From contig CANQGK010000006.1 of the NCBI GenBank assembly GCA_947623175.1, positions 1 through 64,000 on the forward strand: a DNA stretch of 64,000 nt, read 5' to 3'. Every line of letters starts with the position of its first letter. Positions within the stretch are counted from its first letter, which is position 1. A model generated the notes under the pieces. That model saw only the letters and a list, made by a program, of their open reading frames with translations. It was not told the origin of the DNA and made no database searches. Made by a program: the position numbers and the translations under genes. This DNA comes from an uncultured Clostridia bacterium. Lineage in GTDB: Bacteria; Bacillota; Clostridia; Oscillospirales; Acutalibacteraceae. Shown piece after piece: positions 17,206-27,086 of this stretch.

Positions 17206-19962
17206 ATGAAAAGACGGATAATTTCCTTCTCGGCGGCATTGTTGTTATCCCTGTCGGGCATAACCGTATCTGCCGCGCCCGTATCCGAAACCGAAACCGC
17301 AAAGCCGGATATTTCCGATATAGGCTTAAGCGCTGCCTTCGATGGATATACCGCATATTTATCGGAATTTGAAGCTTTTAAAAATGCGAATGCCCCGATC
17401 GATTTAGGCGTTCCCGCTCAAACGGACGACAGTTTTGTCTTTAAAGTTACGGTACCCGAAAACGCTTGGTATATGCCGGTGCTTACCTACGGTACGATAG
17501 CGGGCAACGGGAACGACGTCGAGCTTTCGTTGAGGGTGGACGGCAAATCACCCTACGAGCAAGCGGAAAACTTCTTGGTTTACAGGGTATGGAAGAATAA
17601 TACCGATGAATTTTCCGCAAATTCGGACGGCGACGAATTCTCTCCCGAGCAGGAGGAGATATTCGTAAGCAGTACCGCAAAGCTATATGACAGCGAGGGA
17701 TTTGTGACCAAGCCGCTTTGCCTGGCGCTGAGCAAAGGCGAGCATTCGATTACGATCTCTTTGGAGGAAGAACCGGCAAAAATCGAAAAATTGGTTTTAG
17801 CCGTTCCCGAAACGCTTCCCACCTATAAGGAATACGCCGCAAAATACAAAAATTCTCGGAATTATACCGGAAAAGAAATCGTTTTGGAGGGCGAAAAGGC
17901 GACCGCCAAAAGCCAAAAAAGCTTTGTGCCTTTGGCAGACCGCAACAGCGCCGAGGTATCGCCCGCGGATCCCTTTAATAAAAGGATCAATTATATCGGC
18001 GGCACGAATTGGAATCGGCTCGGCGGGTCTATCGGCTGGAGCTTTGAGGCGCCGTCCGACGGTTGGTACAAGCTCGGCTTTCATTACAGGCAGAACTATT
18101 TACAGGAGGGCATTTCTTACAGAAGATTGTCCATAGACGGCGAAATACCTTTCGGCGAAGCCGAAGCGATAGCCTTCCCTTATAAGAGCGGCTGGCAGTA
18201 TTTTACGCTCGCAGACGAAAACGGCAAAGAAATGCCTATTTATCTTTCAAAGGGAGAGCATACCGTAACCTTGACCGTTACTTTGGGCGAGCTTGCGGAG
18301 TATGCCTCGGAGCTTAAGGACATTACCGATATTTTGGGTACGCTTTACCGCAAAATCGTAAAAATCACGGGCGAATCCCCCGACGCCAACCGCGATTATG
18401 ATTTGTTCGCCGCGATCCCGGAGCTTAATGACGAGCTGCCCGACGTTGCCGAAAGGCTCGAAAAAATGGCGGTTTTAAGCGAAGAAATATCCGGAGCGAA
18501 GGGCGGTTCCAACGCCCAGATCATGCGCAAAGCCGCCGTTACGATAAATCAGATGCTTAAAGTAAAGTTTGAGGCGCATACAAAGCTTTCTGCCTTTTAC
18601 GATAATTATTCATCCCTTTGCTCCTGGCTTTACGAAATGCAGAATATGGCGCTCGATATCGACACCGTATTGTTGACACAGCCCGGTAAAGATTTTCAAA
18701 AGGGAAATATCGGATTTTTCGACAAAACGGTTTTTTCCGTAAAAAGACTGCTCGCCTCTTACGCGGACGATTATGAACGGGATAAAACCGATCGCGAATC
18801 GTTGGTTTTATGGCTTAATTGGGGACGCGACCAGATAACCTTGCTCGAAAATTTGGTTTCCAATGATTTTACCCCCAAAACGGGAATAGACGTCGATATT
18901 AAAATTACGGCAACTACCCTGGTACAGGCGGGACTTGCGGGGAAGGGCCCCGATTTTCAGCTGAACGTTGCAAGAACCGATCCGCTCAACTACGCCATGC
19001 GAGGTCTCCTTTACGATTTGACCGAATTTTCGGATTACCGAGAAATAGTAAAACGTTTCAGCAAGACCGCCGGCGTACCCTACGAGTACAAAGGCGGAGT
19101 ATACGGGCTTCCGAGTACCGAAACCTTTAATATGCTCTTTATAAGAACCGATATATTTGAGGAATTGGGGCTCGAAATTCCCAAAACGTGGGATGAATTT
19201 ATAAATGCCGCCAAGGTAATAACCCTTAATAACATGAATTGCGGTATGACTACCGACGGATTTATGTTTATGACGCAAATGGGAGTGGCGCCCTATAATG
19301 AGGATCGTACCGCCACAAACCTGACGTCGGCGGGAGCGGTGGAAGCCTATACCTTTATGACCGACTTTTTCACAAAATACAAATTCCCGAAAACCTACAG
19401 CTTTTTCAACCGCTTCAGAACGGGGCTTATGCCGATGGCGATAGCCTCCTATGCCGAAAATGCCACTTTGAGAGCGGCGGCGCCCGAAATCAACGGCAAA
19501 TGGCGCATGGTAGAAATTCCCGGCTTTAAAAACGAGGACGACAGTATTTCCAACGCGGTAAACGGCACCGGAACCGCTAACGTAATACTCGATTGGTCGG
19601 ACAAAAAGGATAAGGCTTGGGAATTTTTAAAATGGTGGACGTCGGACGATATTCAGTACCGATTTTCAACCAATATCGAATCGATTTTAGGCGCTTCGGG
19701 AAGATACGAGTCGGCAAATCTCAATGCGGTTTACAGACTCGGATGGGATAAAGCTACGCTTAAAGCCTTGCAAAATCAATTTGACAAGGTGCAGAATTTA
19801 CCCGAGGTTCCCGGCAGCTATTATGTGTCGCGGTCGGTTCAGCAGGTATTTTGGAACGTTGTAAACAACGGGCAAAACGTAGAGGATATGCTCGAAAAAT
19901 GGATTCCCGAGGCGGACGACGAAATTCGCCGTAAAACGCGGGAATACGCAAGCGCTAAGTAA
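17206..19962 (+). CDS. Giant solute-binding protein with N-terminal carbohydrate-binding domains
   Basis: A 918-residue exported protein whose signal peptide ends at TVSAAP and lacks a lipobox cysteine. Residues about 30-390 form beta-rich segments including CBM6/35-like stretches (YIGGTNW, SYRRLSIDGEIPF, KGEHTVTL). A helical linker (about 400-510) leads to a family 1 solute-binding domain (about 520-910), recognised by VLWLNWG, PKTGIDV, PKTWDEFINAAK and AWEFLKWWTS. Ordinary family members are about 430 residues, so this is twice the usual length. The following two genes are its permeases. A close paralogue is at 56446 with the same domain order. Confidence 0.85.
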   Translation: MKRRIISFSAALLLSLSGITVSAAPVSETETAKPDISDIGLSAAFDGYTAYLSEFEAFKNANAPIDLGVPAQTDDSFVFKVTVPENAWYMPVLTYGTIAGNGNDVELSLRVDGKSPYEQAENFLVYRVWKNNTDEFSANSDGDEFSPEQEEIFVSSTAKLYDSEGFVTKPLCLALSKGEHSITISLEEEPAKIEKLVLAVPETLPTYKEYAAKYKNSRNYTGKEIVLEGEKATAKSQKSFVPLADRNSAEVSPADPFNKRINYIGGTNWNRLGGSIGWSFEAPSDGWYKLGFHYRQNYLQEGISYRRLSIDGEIPFGEAEAIAFPYKSGWQYFTLADENGKEMPIYLSKGEHTVTLTVTLGELAEYASELKDITDILGTLYRKIVKITGESPDANRDYDLFAAIPELNDELPDVAERLEKMAVLSEEISGAKGGSNAQIMRKAAVTINQMLKVKFEAHTKLSAFYDNYSSLCSWLYEMQNMALDIDTVLLTQPGKDFQKGNIGFFDKTVFSVKRLLASYADDYERDKTDRESLVLWLNWGRDQITLLENLVSNDFTPKTGIDVDIKITATTLVQAGLAGKGPDFQLNVARTDPLNYAMRGLLYDLTEFSDYREIVKRFSKTAGVPYEYKGGVYGLPSTETFNMLFIRTDIFEELGLEIPKTWDEFINAAKVITLNNMNCGMTTDGFMFMTQMGVAPYNEDRTATNLTSAGAVEAYTFMTDFFTKYKFPKTYSFFNRFRTGLMPMAIASYAENATLRAAAPEINGKWRMVEIPGFKNEDDSISNAVNGTGTANVILDWSDKKDKAWEFLKWWTSDDIQYRFSTNIESILGASGRYESANLNAVYRLGWDKATLKALQNQFDKVQNLPEVPGSYYVSRSVQQVFWNVVNNGQNVEDMLEKWIPEADDEIRRKTREYASAK

Positions 19963-20014
19963 CGGCAATAAAACGAAGCCGGATCAAATTTAGGCAGGGA
20001 AGGAGCGACTTTAG

Positions 20015-20920
20015 GTGAAAAAAACTAAGGGGATCAGCAAATGGAGCACGGGCGATAAAATCACACTTTCGCTTATGATGCTGCCTTTTTTGGCGGTATT
20101 TGTCCTGTTTATGATCGTGCCGGTTATTTCTTCCCTCGTACTCAGCTTTACAGAGTACGATATGATAAACGCTCCCAAATTCTCGGGCCTTAAAAATTAT
20201 TTCAGAATGTTTATAGAAGACAAGGTATTTATGATAGCCATAAAAAATACCCTCATGTTTGCCGTGGTTACGGGGCCCGTAGGGTTTATGCTGTCGTTTA
20301 TGCTTGCCTGGATGATAAACGAATTGAGTCCGACCGTCAGAACGGTACTCTCCTTTTTGTTTTATTCTCCGGCGCTCATGGGAAACGTTTATTTTATATG
20401 GCAGGTAATGTTCAGCGGCGACAGCTACGGTTACGTAAACAGTCTGCTGTTGTCCTTGAACGTTATTTCCGAACCGATACAATGGTTCAATGACGCCCGT
20501 TACGCTATGACGCTTGTAATAATCGTCCAATTGTGGATGAGCATGGGCGTCTCCTTCCTTGCCAATATTTCGGGTCTGCAAAACGTGGACGTCGCGCTTT
20601 ACGAGGCGGGCGCGATAGACGGTATCAGAAACCGTTGGCAGGAATTGTGGTACATAACGATGCCTTCTATGAGTAATATTTTGCTTTTCAGCGCGGTTAT
20701 GCAAATACAGTCATCCTTCTCTGTAAGCACTATCGCTACCACGCTTACGGGTTTTCCAAGCGTCAATTACTCCACTCATACGATAGTTACGCATTTAAGC
20801 GACGTTTCGAGCACTCGCTTTGAAATGGGATATGCGGCGGCGCTTTCGGTATTTTTGTTTGCGTTAATGGCAGTAACCCGCATAGTTATCGGCAAATTGA
20901 TCGATTCGACGGGAAAGTGA
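20015..20920 (+). CDS. Sugar ABC transporter permease, MalF/UgpA type
   Basis: A 301-residue membrane protein with about six transmembrane helices. The coupling EAA loop is LYEAGAIDGIRNRWQELWYITMP-like, with the conserved EAG...DG. The GTG start at 20015 is preceded by AAGGAG at a suitable distance. It pairs with the MalG-type gene 10 bp downstream and the binding protein upstream. No ATPase is encoded in the run, so a shared ATP-binding subunit elsewhere is expected. It is strongly similar to the product at 59300. Confidence 0.93.
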   Translation: MKKTKGISKWSTGDKITLSLMMLPFLAVFVLFMIVPVISSLVLSFTEYDMINAPKFSGLKNYFRMFIEDKVFMIAIKNTLMFAVVTGPVGFMLSFMLAWMINELSPTVRTVLSFLFYSPALMGNVYFIWQVMFSGDSYGYVNSLLLSLNVISEPIQWFNDARYAMTLVIIVQLWMSMGVSFLANISGLQNVDVALYEAGAIDGIRNRWQELWYITMPSMSNILLFSAVMQIQSSFSVSTIATTLTGFPSVNYSTHTIVTHLSDVSSTRFEMGYAAALSVFLFALMAVTRIVIGKLIDSTGK

Positions 20921-20930
20921 GAGGGAGCGC

Positions 20931-21797
20931 ATGAAAAAACAAACGGCTCGATATAAGCGTTTTACCCGTTCTCGCTTCGGAAACGCGGTTTATTCGATTA
21001 TTTTGATATTAGCGGGGCTTTTTACGATAATTCCGCTTATCTATTCGGTTGTGACCTCGTTTAAGCCCTTGGATGAATTGCTTGCCTTTCCGCCGAGGTT
21101 TTTCGTGGTAAGACCTACCTTTAAGAATTATATCGCATTACCCGAGCTGCTCTCGAATTTAGAGGTGCCCTTAAGCCGATACGTTATGAACACCCTGTTC
21201 GTGACTGTTTCGATCACGGTATTGCAGGTATTGGTTTCCTCAATGGCGGCGTTCGTTACGTGTCAGGTCAAAAACAGGTGGACGAAGCTGTTTTTTATGC
21301 TCGTTCAGTTTGCGCTTCTTTATAACGGCACGACGCTTGCGGTACCGCAGTATTTGATTTTCGCGAAAATCGGTATCATCGATACCTATTGGGCGTATAT
21401 ACTGCCGGCTTTGGCGAGCACGATGGGCGTATTTTTAATAAAACAGTTTATGGAATCAAACGTTCCCGAGGTGCTTATCGAGGCGGCGAGAATAGACGGC
21501 GCGGGCGCGGGCAGAATTTTTTGGCGGCTCGTAATGCCCCTCTCCAAGCCCGCATGGCTTACCCTTACGCTTTTCAGCTTTCAATCTGCCTGGACCGCTA
21601 CGGGCGGCAATCTTATCTTTTCCGAAAGTCTCAAAACTCTGCCGAGCGTTATGGGCTCGGTAGTGTCAAGCGGCCTTGCGCGTTCGGGCTCCGCCATGGC
21701 GGTTACAGTGCTTATGATGATCCCGCCGGTGCTTATTTATATGGCTACACAGTCAAACGTGCTTGAAACCATGAGCAGCGCCGGAATTAAGGATTAG
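20931..21797 (+). CDS. Sugar ABC transporter permease, MalG/UgpE type
   Basis: A 288-residue inner-membrane permease of the binding-protein-dependent family. It has an N-terminal RYTRSRFG-like basic segment, a TSFKPLDE motif after the first helix, the EAA loop LIEAARIDGAG, and the typical C-terminal MSSAGIKD. GAGGGAG precedes the ATG. The stop is TAG directly after the conserved C-terminus, showing that TAG acts as a normal terminator in this genome. The next gene starts almost at once. Paralogue at 60234. Confidence 0.93.
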   Translation: MKKQTARYKRFTRSRFGNAVYSIILILAGLFTIIPLIYSVVTSFKPLDELLAFPPRFFVVRPTFKNYIALPELLSNLEVPLSRYVMNTLFVTVSITVLQVLVSSMAAFVTCQVKNRWTKLFFMLVQFALLYNGTTLAVPQYLIFAKIGIIDTYWAYILPALASTMGVFLIKQFMESNVPEVLIEAARIDGAGAGRIFWRLVMPLSKPAWLTLTLFSFQSAWTATGGNLIFSESLKTLPSVMGSVVSSGLARSGSAMAVTVLMMIPPVLIYMATQSNVLETMSSAGIKD

Positions 21798-21808
21798 GGG
21801 TGGAAGAT

Positions 21809-23941
21809 ATGAAGAGCAAAAAAACAATATCCCGACTCCTATCGTTAATACTTTCGGCGGCGTTTATATTCGGCGGCGCAATTACCGTCAAAGCCGAATC
21901 AATTGAGGATATACCCTACACGACCTATACCTATTGGGAGGGCTATGCCAACAAGACCGCGGTAAAAACCAAGGCTACGCATAAAACGGCGGGCATTATA
22001 GAAGGAAATCTTTTGGGTATAGGCGAATTTACCGAGCTTCAGCATTTGGCTTGCTTTAACGGACTTTTATATGTCCTTGACAGCGGCAACGGACGAATAG
22101 TTATCCTTGACGAAAATTATAAGGTAAAAGAACAAATTTCGAATTTAAGCTATAAGGGTGAAAAAATAAGCTTTACGGGCGCCAAGGGATTGTTTGTCGA
22201 CGAGAGCGGGCTTTATATCGCGGATACGCTTAACAAACGGCTGCTTTGCACCAAAAACGGCGAGATATTTAAAATCATTACAAAGCCCGAGGACGCCTCC
22301 GTACCCGAAACCTTTGATTTTGCTCCGACGAAGCTTGTAAGAGACAGCAACGGATATATTTATCTTTTGTGCCAGGGCTCTTATTACGGTATGATGGTCT
22401 TTTCGGATACTTATGAGTTTTTCGGCTTTTTCGGCGCGAATAACGTTACGACCTCCTTTTCAAACGCGATTAAAAACTTTATAACCTCGCTTTTCGAAAC
22501 CGAAGAAAAGCATAACGCCTCGGTAAAACAGCTTCCCTTTTCCCTTATCGATATTTGTATCGACAGCGAAGGCTTCGTTTCGGGTCTTACGGGGAATACC
22601 AGCGGGCAGATACGCAGATTCGGGCTTTCGGGAACGAATATCCTTGTAAAAAATTCCGCTTTTTCGAGCAATACCTCGAACGGCTTTAATTTTGCGGATT
22701 ATCCCGTGGCGTTTACCAATATGCTTTCCAAATACCGCACCTCCTTAAAAAGCGCCTTTTGCGCTTTGACCGCCGACCAAAACGGCTACTATTACGCGGT
22801 GGACGGTACGCATGGCAGAATATTTATCTACGACGTCGCCTGCAACGTGATATCCGTATTCGGCGGAGGCAAGCAAAAAGGCGAGCAGGCGGGCACCTTC
22901 GTCTCTCCGAGCAGTATATGCGTTTTCGGGGACGATTTGCTGGTATCCGATTTCTCTACGGGCAAGATAACGCGCTTTAATATCACCGAATACGGCAAAA
23001 TGTTAATGACTGCAGAAAGCCTCACCGTAAAAAGCAAATATGAGGACGCAAAGCCTTATTGGGAACAGATAAACGCCGAGGATAAAAACTGTCAATTGGC
23101 GTACAGAGGTCTTGCGAAGGCGGCATTAAAGGAAAAGGATTATAAGACGGCGTTGGCTTATGCAAAAACCGGTCTTGACCGCGAGACCTACGCCTTGGCG
23201 TTTACGGAGGTAAGAGATAAATTTATTTCCGATAATTTTTGGTGGATATCCCTGCTCGTCTTAGGTTTTGCGGCGGCATTGGTCGTATTTGTAATACAAA
23301 GCCGAAAGCATAATCTCATACTTATAAAAAACGCAAAGCTGAGAGTGGCTTTGAGAACGCCGATACATCCGTTCGAAAGCTTACAGGATATCAAATCGAA
23401 GAATATGGGATCTTTGGCGGTGGCAACGTCGCTTATGTTACTCTTTTACGTCGCTACCGTACTTACCGATTTAGCCGGCGGTTTCAGCTTCAAAATCACC
23501 GACCTTTCAAACTTTAACGCGATACTGCCGCTTATAGGCACGGTGGGGCTCGTACTTCTTTGGACGGCGGCAAATTGGCTCGTCTGCATCCTGTTTGAGG
23601 GCAAGGGCAAAATCAAGGAAATATACTGCGCGACCTGTTATTCGTTGATCCCGCTTATCATTTACAATTTCGCCTATATCATCCTTTCCAACGTTTTGAT
23701 ACCTTCGTCAAATTCGCCCTTTGAGCTGCTCGGCAACATATGTTATTTGTTTACCGCCGTTTTACTGCTGCTTAGCATAACCGTGATCCACGATTTTAGC
23801 TTCTTTAAGGCGATAGGCGCCGCAATCGCTGTTTTGCTCGGCATGGCGATAGTAGCATTTGTACTTTTCTCGATGCTTACGCTTTGGCAGGATATTTTAG
23901 GCTTTATACTGAGCGTATTCAACGAAGTTACACTGAGATAG
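21809..23941 (+). CDS. NHL-propeller / TPR / Yip1-domain membrane protein
   Basis: About 710 residues. A signal peptide leads into an extracellular NHL-like beta-propeller (about 60-400; LYVLDSGNGRIVILD, LYIADTLNKRLL, YAVDGTHGRIFIYD, LLVSDFSTGKITRF). A short TPR-like helical hairpin (AYRGLAKAALKEKDYKTAL) follows. Then come one transmembrane helix and a C-terminal Yip1-like domain of about five helices with KTPIHPFES-type entry (RTPIHPFESLQDIK). The start ATG 21809 sits behind AGGGGTGG; GTG 21800 is possible. It lies between the permeases and the DUF5696 lipoprotein, and the same order recurs at 61151. A sensory, scaffold or transporter-coupling role is inference; no enzymatic motif was seen. 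Confidence 0.78.
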   Translation: MKSKKTISRLLSLILSAAFIFGGAITVKAESIEDIPYTTYTYWEGYANKTAVKTKATHKTAGIIEGNLLGIGEFTELQHLACFNGLLYVLDSGNGRIVILDENYKVKEQISNLSYKGEKISFTGAKGLFVDESGLYIADTLNKRLLCTKNGEIFKIITKPEDASVPETFDFAPTKLVRDSNGYIYLLCQGSYYGMMVFSDTYEFFGFFGANNVTTSFSNAIKNFITSLFETEEKHNASVKQLPFSLIDICIDSEGFVSGLTGNTSGQIRRFGLSGTNILVKNSAFSSNTSNGFNFADYPVAFTNMLSKYRTSLKSAFCALTADQNGYYYAVDGTHGRIFIYDVACNVISVFGGGKQKGEQAGTFVSPSSICVFGDDLLVSDFSTGKITRFNITEYGKMLMTAESLTVKSKYEDAKPYWEQINAEDKNCQLAYRGLAKAALKEKDYKTALAYAKTGLDRETYALAFTEVRDKFISDNFWWISLLVLGFAAALVVFVIQSRKHNLILIKNAKLRVALRTPIHPFESLQDIKSKNMGSLAVATSLMLLFYVATVLTDLAGGFSFKITDLSNFNAILPLIGTVGLVLLWTAANWLVCILFEGKGKIKEIYCATCYSLIPLIIYNFAYIILSNVLIPSSNSPFELLGNICYLFTAVLLLLSITVIHDFSFFKAIGAAIAVLLGMAIVAFVLFSMLTLWQDILGFILSVFNEVTLR

Positions 23942-23956
23942 GGGAGGAAACACGCC

Positions 23957-26167
23957 GTGAAACGAATTTTAGCTTTATTATCGGCAGTCGTGTTATCCGT
24001 CCTGTCTCTTTGCGGCTGCGGAAAAAAAGAAAATCTCAATTTACTCAAAGCTTATAAGCTGCCCGAAAGCGTTTCGAGCGTAAAGTCGGGAATTGTCGCC
24101 GAAAACGATAATTTGGAGCTTACGTGGGATTTGGATCGACTTTGCGTAATCGTAAAGAATAAGCAAAGCGGCGATATATGGTCGACGATACCCTACGATT
24201 TTTATGCTTCGGGCAAAACTGCCGACGCTTACAAGGCGGACGGTATTTGCTCGGCTATCCGCGTCACCTATCTCGACGCAAAAAACAAGACCGAGAATGA
24301 GATCAACACAAACTCGGATTTGTCTTACATCAACGCTCAAAAATCCGATACGGGTATAAGGCTCACCTATTATTTTGACAAGGCGAATATATCCGTTCCC
24401 ATAACCTTTATTTTAGAGGACGACTGCCTTTCGGTATCCGTGGAAAACGCCCTTATGACCGAGGGCGAAAATAAAATTCTGCGCGTATCGCTTCTGCCGT
24501 TTTTTGTGTCGGCGGTAAATGATGAGCGTTCCTATCTTTTCGCCCCTTCGGGCAGCGGCGCGCTGATGTATACCGACGATACTCAAAGGCAGGCGCGAAA
24601 ATATACCGAGCAGGTCTACGGCAAGGACGCGTCGGCGCAAACGATTTATGAGGATACCGAAACCGAAAGTATAAGAATGCCGGTATTCGGCGCCAAATCC
24701 GAGGACAAGGGAATTTTTGCGATTATTGCCGCGGGCGCGGAAACCGCCGAGATATCCGCCGTGGTGGGGGACGCTCAGTACGGTTTTTCGGGAATTTACC
24801 CGACCTTTTATATGCGCGGCAGCGCTTCTTCGCTGGTAAAGGGCTCCGCGAATACCAATAACGACATTACGAAATATTCCGAGGACGTCGTAAAGCTTTC
24901 CAAATGTACGGTCAAATATTATTTACTCGGCAAGGAGAATAACGACTATAACGGAATGGCGGAATGTTACCGCGATTATTTGGAGAAAAACAGCGAATTA
25001 AAGCAAAGCAAGACTTACGCCGACGCGATTATTACCATGCTCGGCGGAATAGAAGAACGCAAGCTGTTTTTAGGCGTTCCGTATCATACTCTGTCGTCCG
25101 TTACGAATTTTACGGAAGCTCAAAATATACTTTCGGATATTCTTAAAAATACCGATTCAAAGCTTGCGGTCAATCTGAAAGGATTCGGCTCGTCGGGACT
25201 CGATTACGGCGAGGCGGGCGGCGGCTTTGCTCCCGATAAGGCCTTCGGCGGTATTAAGGGACTTAAAACCTTAAGCGGCTGGGCGGAAAAAAATAAAACG
25301 AATCTGTTTTTTAATTTGGATACGGTCTTTTTGACCGAATCGGCTTCGAATTTCAAGGTTCGCGGCGCCGCCGTTTCGGCAAACGACGTACGCGCCCGCT
25401 ATTGCGATTATAACATCGTCACCCGCGAGCAGTCCGATACCGTTTTTGCCTATCTAACAAACCGACTTACCCTTGCAAAATCGGCGTCCGTTATTGCCGA
25501 GAGCATAAACAAATCGGGTGTAAAGGGAGCGGGACTTTCAACTCTTACGAGCGTCGCTTATTCCGATTATGCGTCGCCCGACTATTACTGTAAGGCGCAT
25601 ATGTCGGACGACGTAACGAATATATTAAATTCCCTTGCCAAAAAGGGCATAAGCACCTTGGGGGAGAAAGCGAACGGCTATGCCGCGGGGCTTTTGGACT
25701 ACGTTTACCACGCGCCGGTATCTTCTTCAAAATATTATGCTTTGGATGAGGATATCCCCTTTTACCAAATGGTATTCGGGGGCTTTGCAACCCTTTCGGG
25801 CGAGCCTGTAAATCTTTCGAGCGAGCCGAGAACCGCTTTTTTGGAAACCGCGGCGACCGGCAGTGCGCTTAGCTTTTCGCTTTGCAATAACTATAACGAT
25901 ACCATATTCAAATCTCCGCACAGCGCGGTTGCAATGAGCGTTTACGCGGGTATAAGCGATACGGTTAACGGATATATCAATGAGCTGAAACCGCTTTTGG
26001 CTAAGCTTCGAGGCGCGAGGCTTATCTCCTATACAAAAGAAGGCGAGCTTTCCGTATCAAGGTTTGATAACGGCGTTACGGTGATCGTAAATTACGGCGA
26101 AAAGGATATCGAAACCGAGCTCGGCAGGGTAAAATCAATGGATTTCATATTTGGGAGAGAGGCGTAA
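23957..26167 (+). CDS. DUF5696 lipoprotein
   Basis: A 736-residue lipoprotein, with lipobox LCGC after a short hydrophobic signal. N-terminal beta-sandwich segments (NDNLELTWDLD, DIWSTIPYDF) precede the YLFAPSGSGALMY motif, which is shared with the partial paralogue at 63268. The second half (about 330-700) alternates strands and helices like a TIM barrel and could be a divergent glycosidase. No catalytic pair can be assigned. The family name DUF5696 is from recollection of such proteins beside sugar ABC genes. The GTG start follows GGGGAGG, and the stop is 4 bp before the next ATG. Confidence 0.75.
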   Translation: MKRILALLSAVVLSVLSLCGCGKKENLNLLKAYKLPESVSSVKSGIVAENDNLELTWDLDRLCVIVKNKQSGDIWSTIPYDFYASGKTADAYKADGICSAIRVTYLDAKNKTENEINTNSDLSYINAQKSDTGIRLTYYFDKANISVPITFILEDDCLSVSVENALMTEGENKILRVSLLPFFVSAVNDERSYLFAPSGSGALMYTDDTQRQARKYTEQVYGKDASAQTIYEDTETESIRMPVFGAKSEDKGIFAIIAAGAETAEISAVVGDAQYGFSGIYPTFYMRGSASSLVKGSANTNNDITKYSEDVVKLSKCTVKYYLLGKENNDYNGMAECYRDYLEKNSELKQSKTYADAIITMLGGIEERKLFLGVPYHTLSSVTNFTEAQNILSDILKNTDSKLAVNLKGFGSSGLDYGEAGGGFAPDKAFGGIKGLKTLSGWAEKNKTNLFFNLDTVFLTESASNFKVRGAAVSANDVRARYCDYNIVTREQSDTVFAYLTNRLTLAKSASVIAESINKSGVKGAGLSTLTSVAYSDYASPDYYCKAHMSDDVTNILNSLAKKGISTLGEKANGYAAGLLDYVYHAPVSSSKYYALDEDIPFYQMVFGGFATLSGEPVNLSSEPRTAFLETAATGSALSFSLCNNYNDTIFKSPHSAVAMSVYAGISDTVNGYINELKPLLAKLRGARLISYTKEGELSVSRFDNGVTVIVNYGEKDIETELGRVKSMDFIFGREA

Positions 26168-26170
26168 GGA

Positions 26171-27073
26171 ATGAAATCGATAAGGAAAAACCGCTCTATC
26201 GAAAGCAGGCACAGCCGAAACGGTTTTCTGTTCATACTGCCGTGGCTTATCGGCGTTTGCCTTTTCTTCATAAGACCGCTGATACAGACAATAGCCTTCT
26301 CTTTTACAAAGGTTTCGGTAGACCTCGGCGGCTTTCATATGAAATTCGCGGGGTTTGACAATTACAAATACGCGCTTTTTGAATCTCCCGAGTATCTCAA
26401 CAATTTGTTGGACAGCCTTACGGAGTTTTCGTATCAGATACCGATCATCCTGATTTTAAGCTTTATCGTCGCGGTGGTGCTCAATTCCGAATTTCGGGGC
26501 AGAAGCTTTTTTCGTTCTCTCTATTTTATACCGGTAATTATCATAAACAGCGTCGTTATGCAGTTTTTGGGGAACAGCTCGTCGGTGGAGAGTTTAAGCG
26601 GCGCGGCGCAAAGCGCCTATCTTAACGGACTTATCGATTTTGAGAGTATTTTTCTGCAAATGGGGATCCCCGCCGAAACGACAAATCTTATTTTCGGATA
26701 TGTAAATCAGATATTCGATCTCGTATGGCAGTGCGGCGTGCAGATCGTGCTCTTTATTTCGGGGCTTCAGTCCATACCCGAACAGCTTTATGAGGTATCA
26801 AAGGTCGAAGGCGCCTCCAAATGGGAGGAATTTTGGTATATTACCGTGCCTATGCTCGGTACTTCATTGGTGCTTGTGGTCGTGTATACCGTGGTTGAAT
26901 TTTGCGTCAGCACAAACAATAAGGTCATAATGCAGGCGTATAAGGTATTGCTCGATCAACAGATATACGATATCAGTTCCGCAATGCTCTGGCTTTATTT
27001 TGCGGTCGTGGGCGGTATTACGGCGATTTTGTTCGTAATATTCCACCGCACCTGCTTAAGGCGCTGGCAATAA
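26171..27073 (+). CDS. Sugar ABC transporter permease, MalF type (second set)
   Basis: A 300-residue permease with six predicted helices. The N-terminus NGFLFILPWLIGVCLFF and the coupling loop LYEVSKVEGASKWEEFWYITVP-like are family hallmarks. It differs from the 20015 and 59300 permeases, especially in the long FLGNSSSVES loop, so it is not a simple copy. The ribosome binding site GGGAGAGAGG lies inside the end of the upstream gene, showing tight coupling. It may pair with the otherwise partnerless binding lipoprotein at 8830. Confidence 0.92.
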   Translation: MKSIRKNRSIESRHSRNGFLFILPWLIGVCLFFIRPLIQTIAFSFTKVSVDLGGFHMKFAGFDNYKYALFESPEYLNNLLDSLTEFSYQIPIILILSFIVAVVLNSEFRGRSFFRSLYFIPVIIINSVVMQFLGNSSSVESLSGAAQSAYLNGLIDFESIFLQMGIPAETTNLIFGYVNQIFDLVWQCGVQIVLFISGLQSIPEQLYEVSKVEGASKWEEFWYITVPMLGTSLVLVVVYTVVEFCVSTNNKVIMQAYKVLLDQQIYDISSAMLWLYFAVVGGITAILFVIFHRTCLRRWQ

Positions 27074-27086
27074 GGGGGAAATCGGT

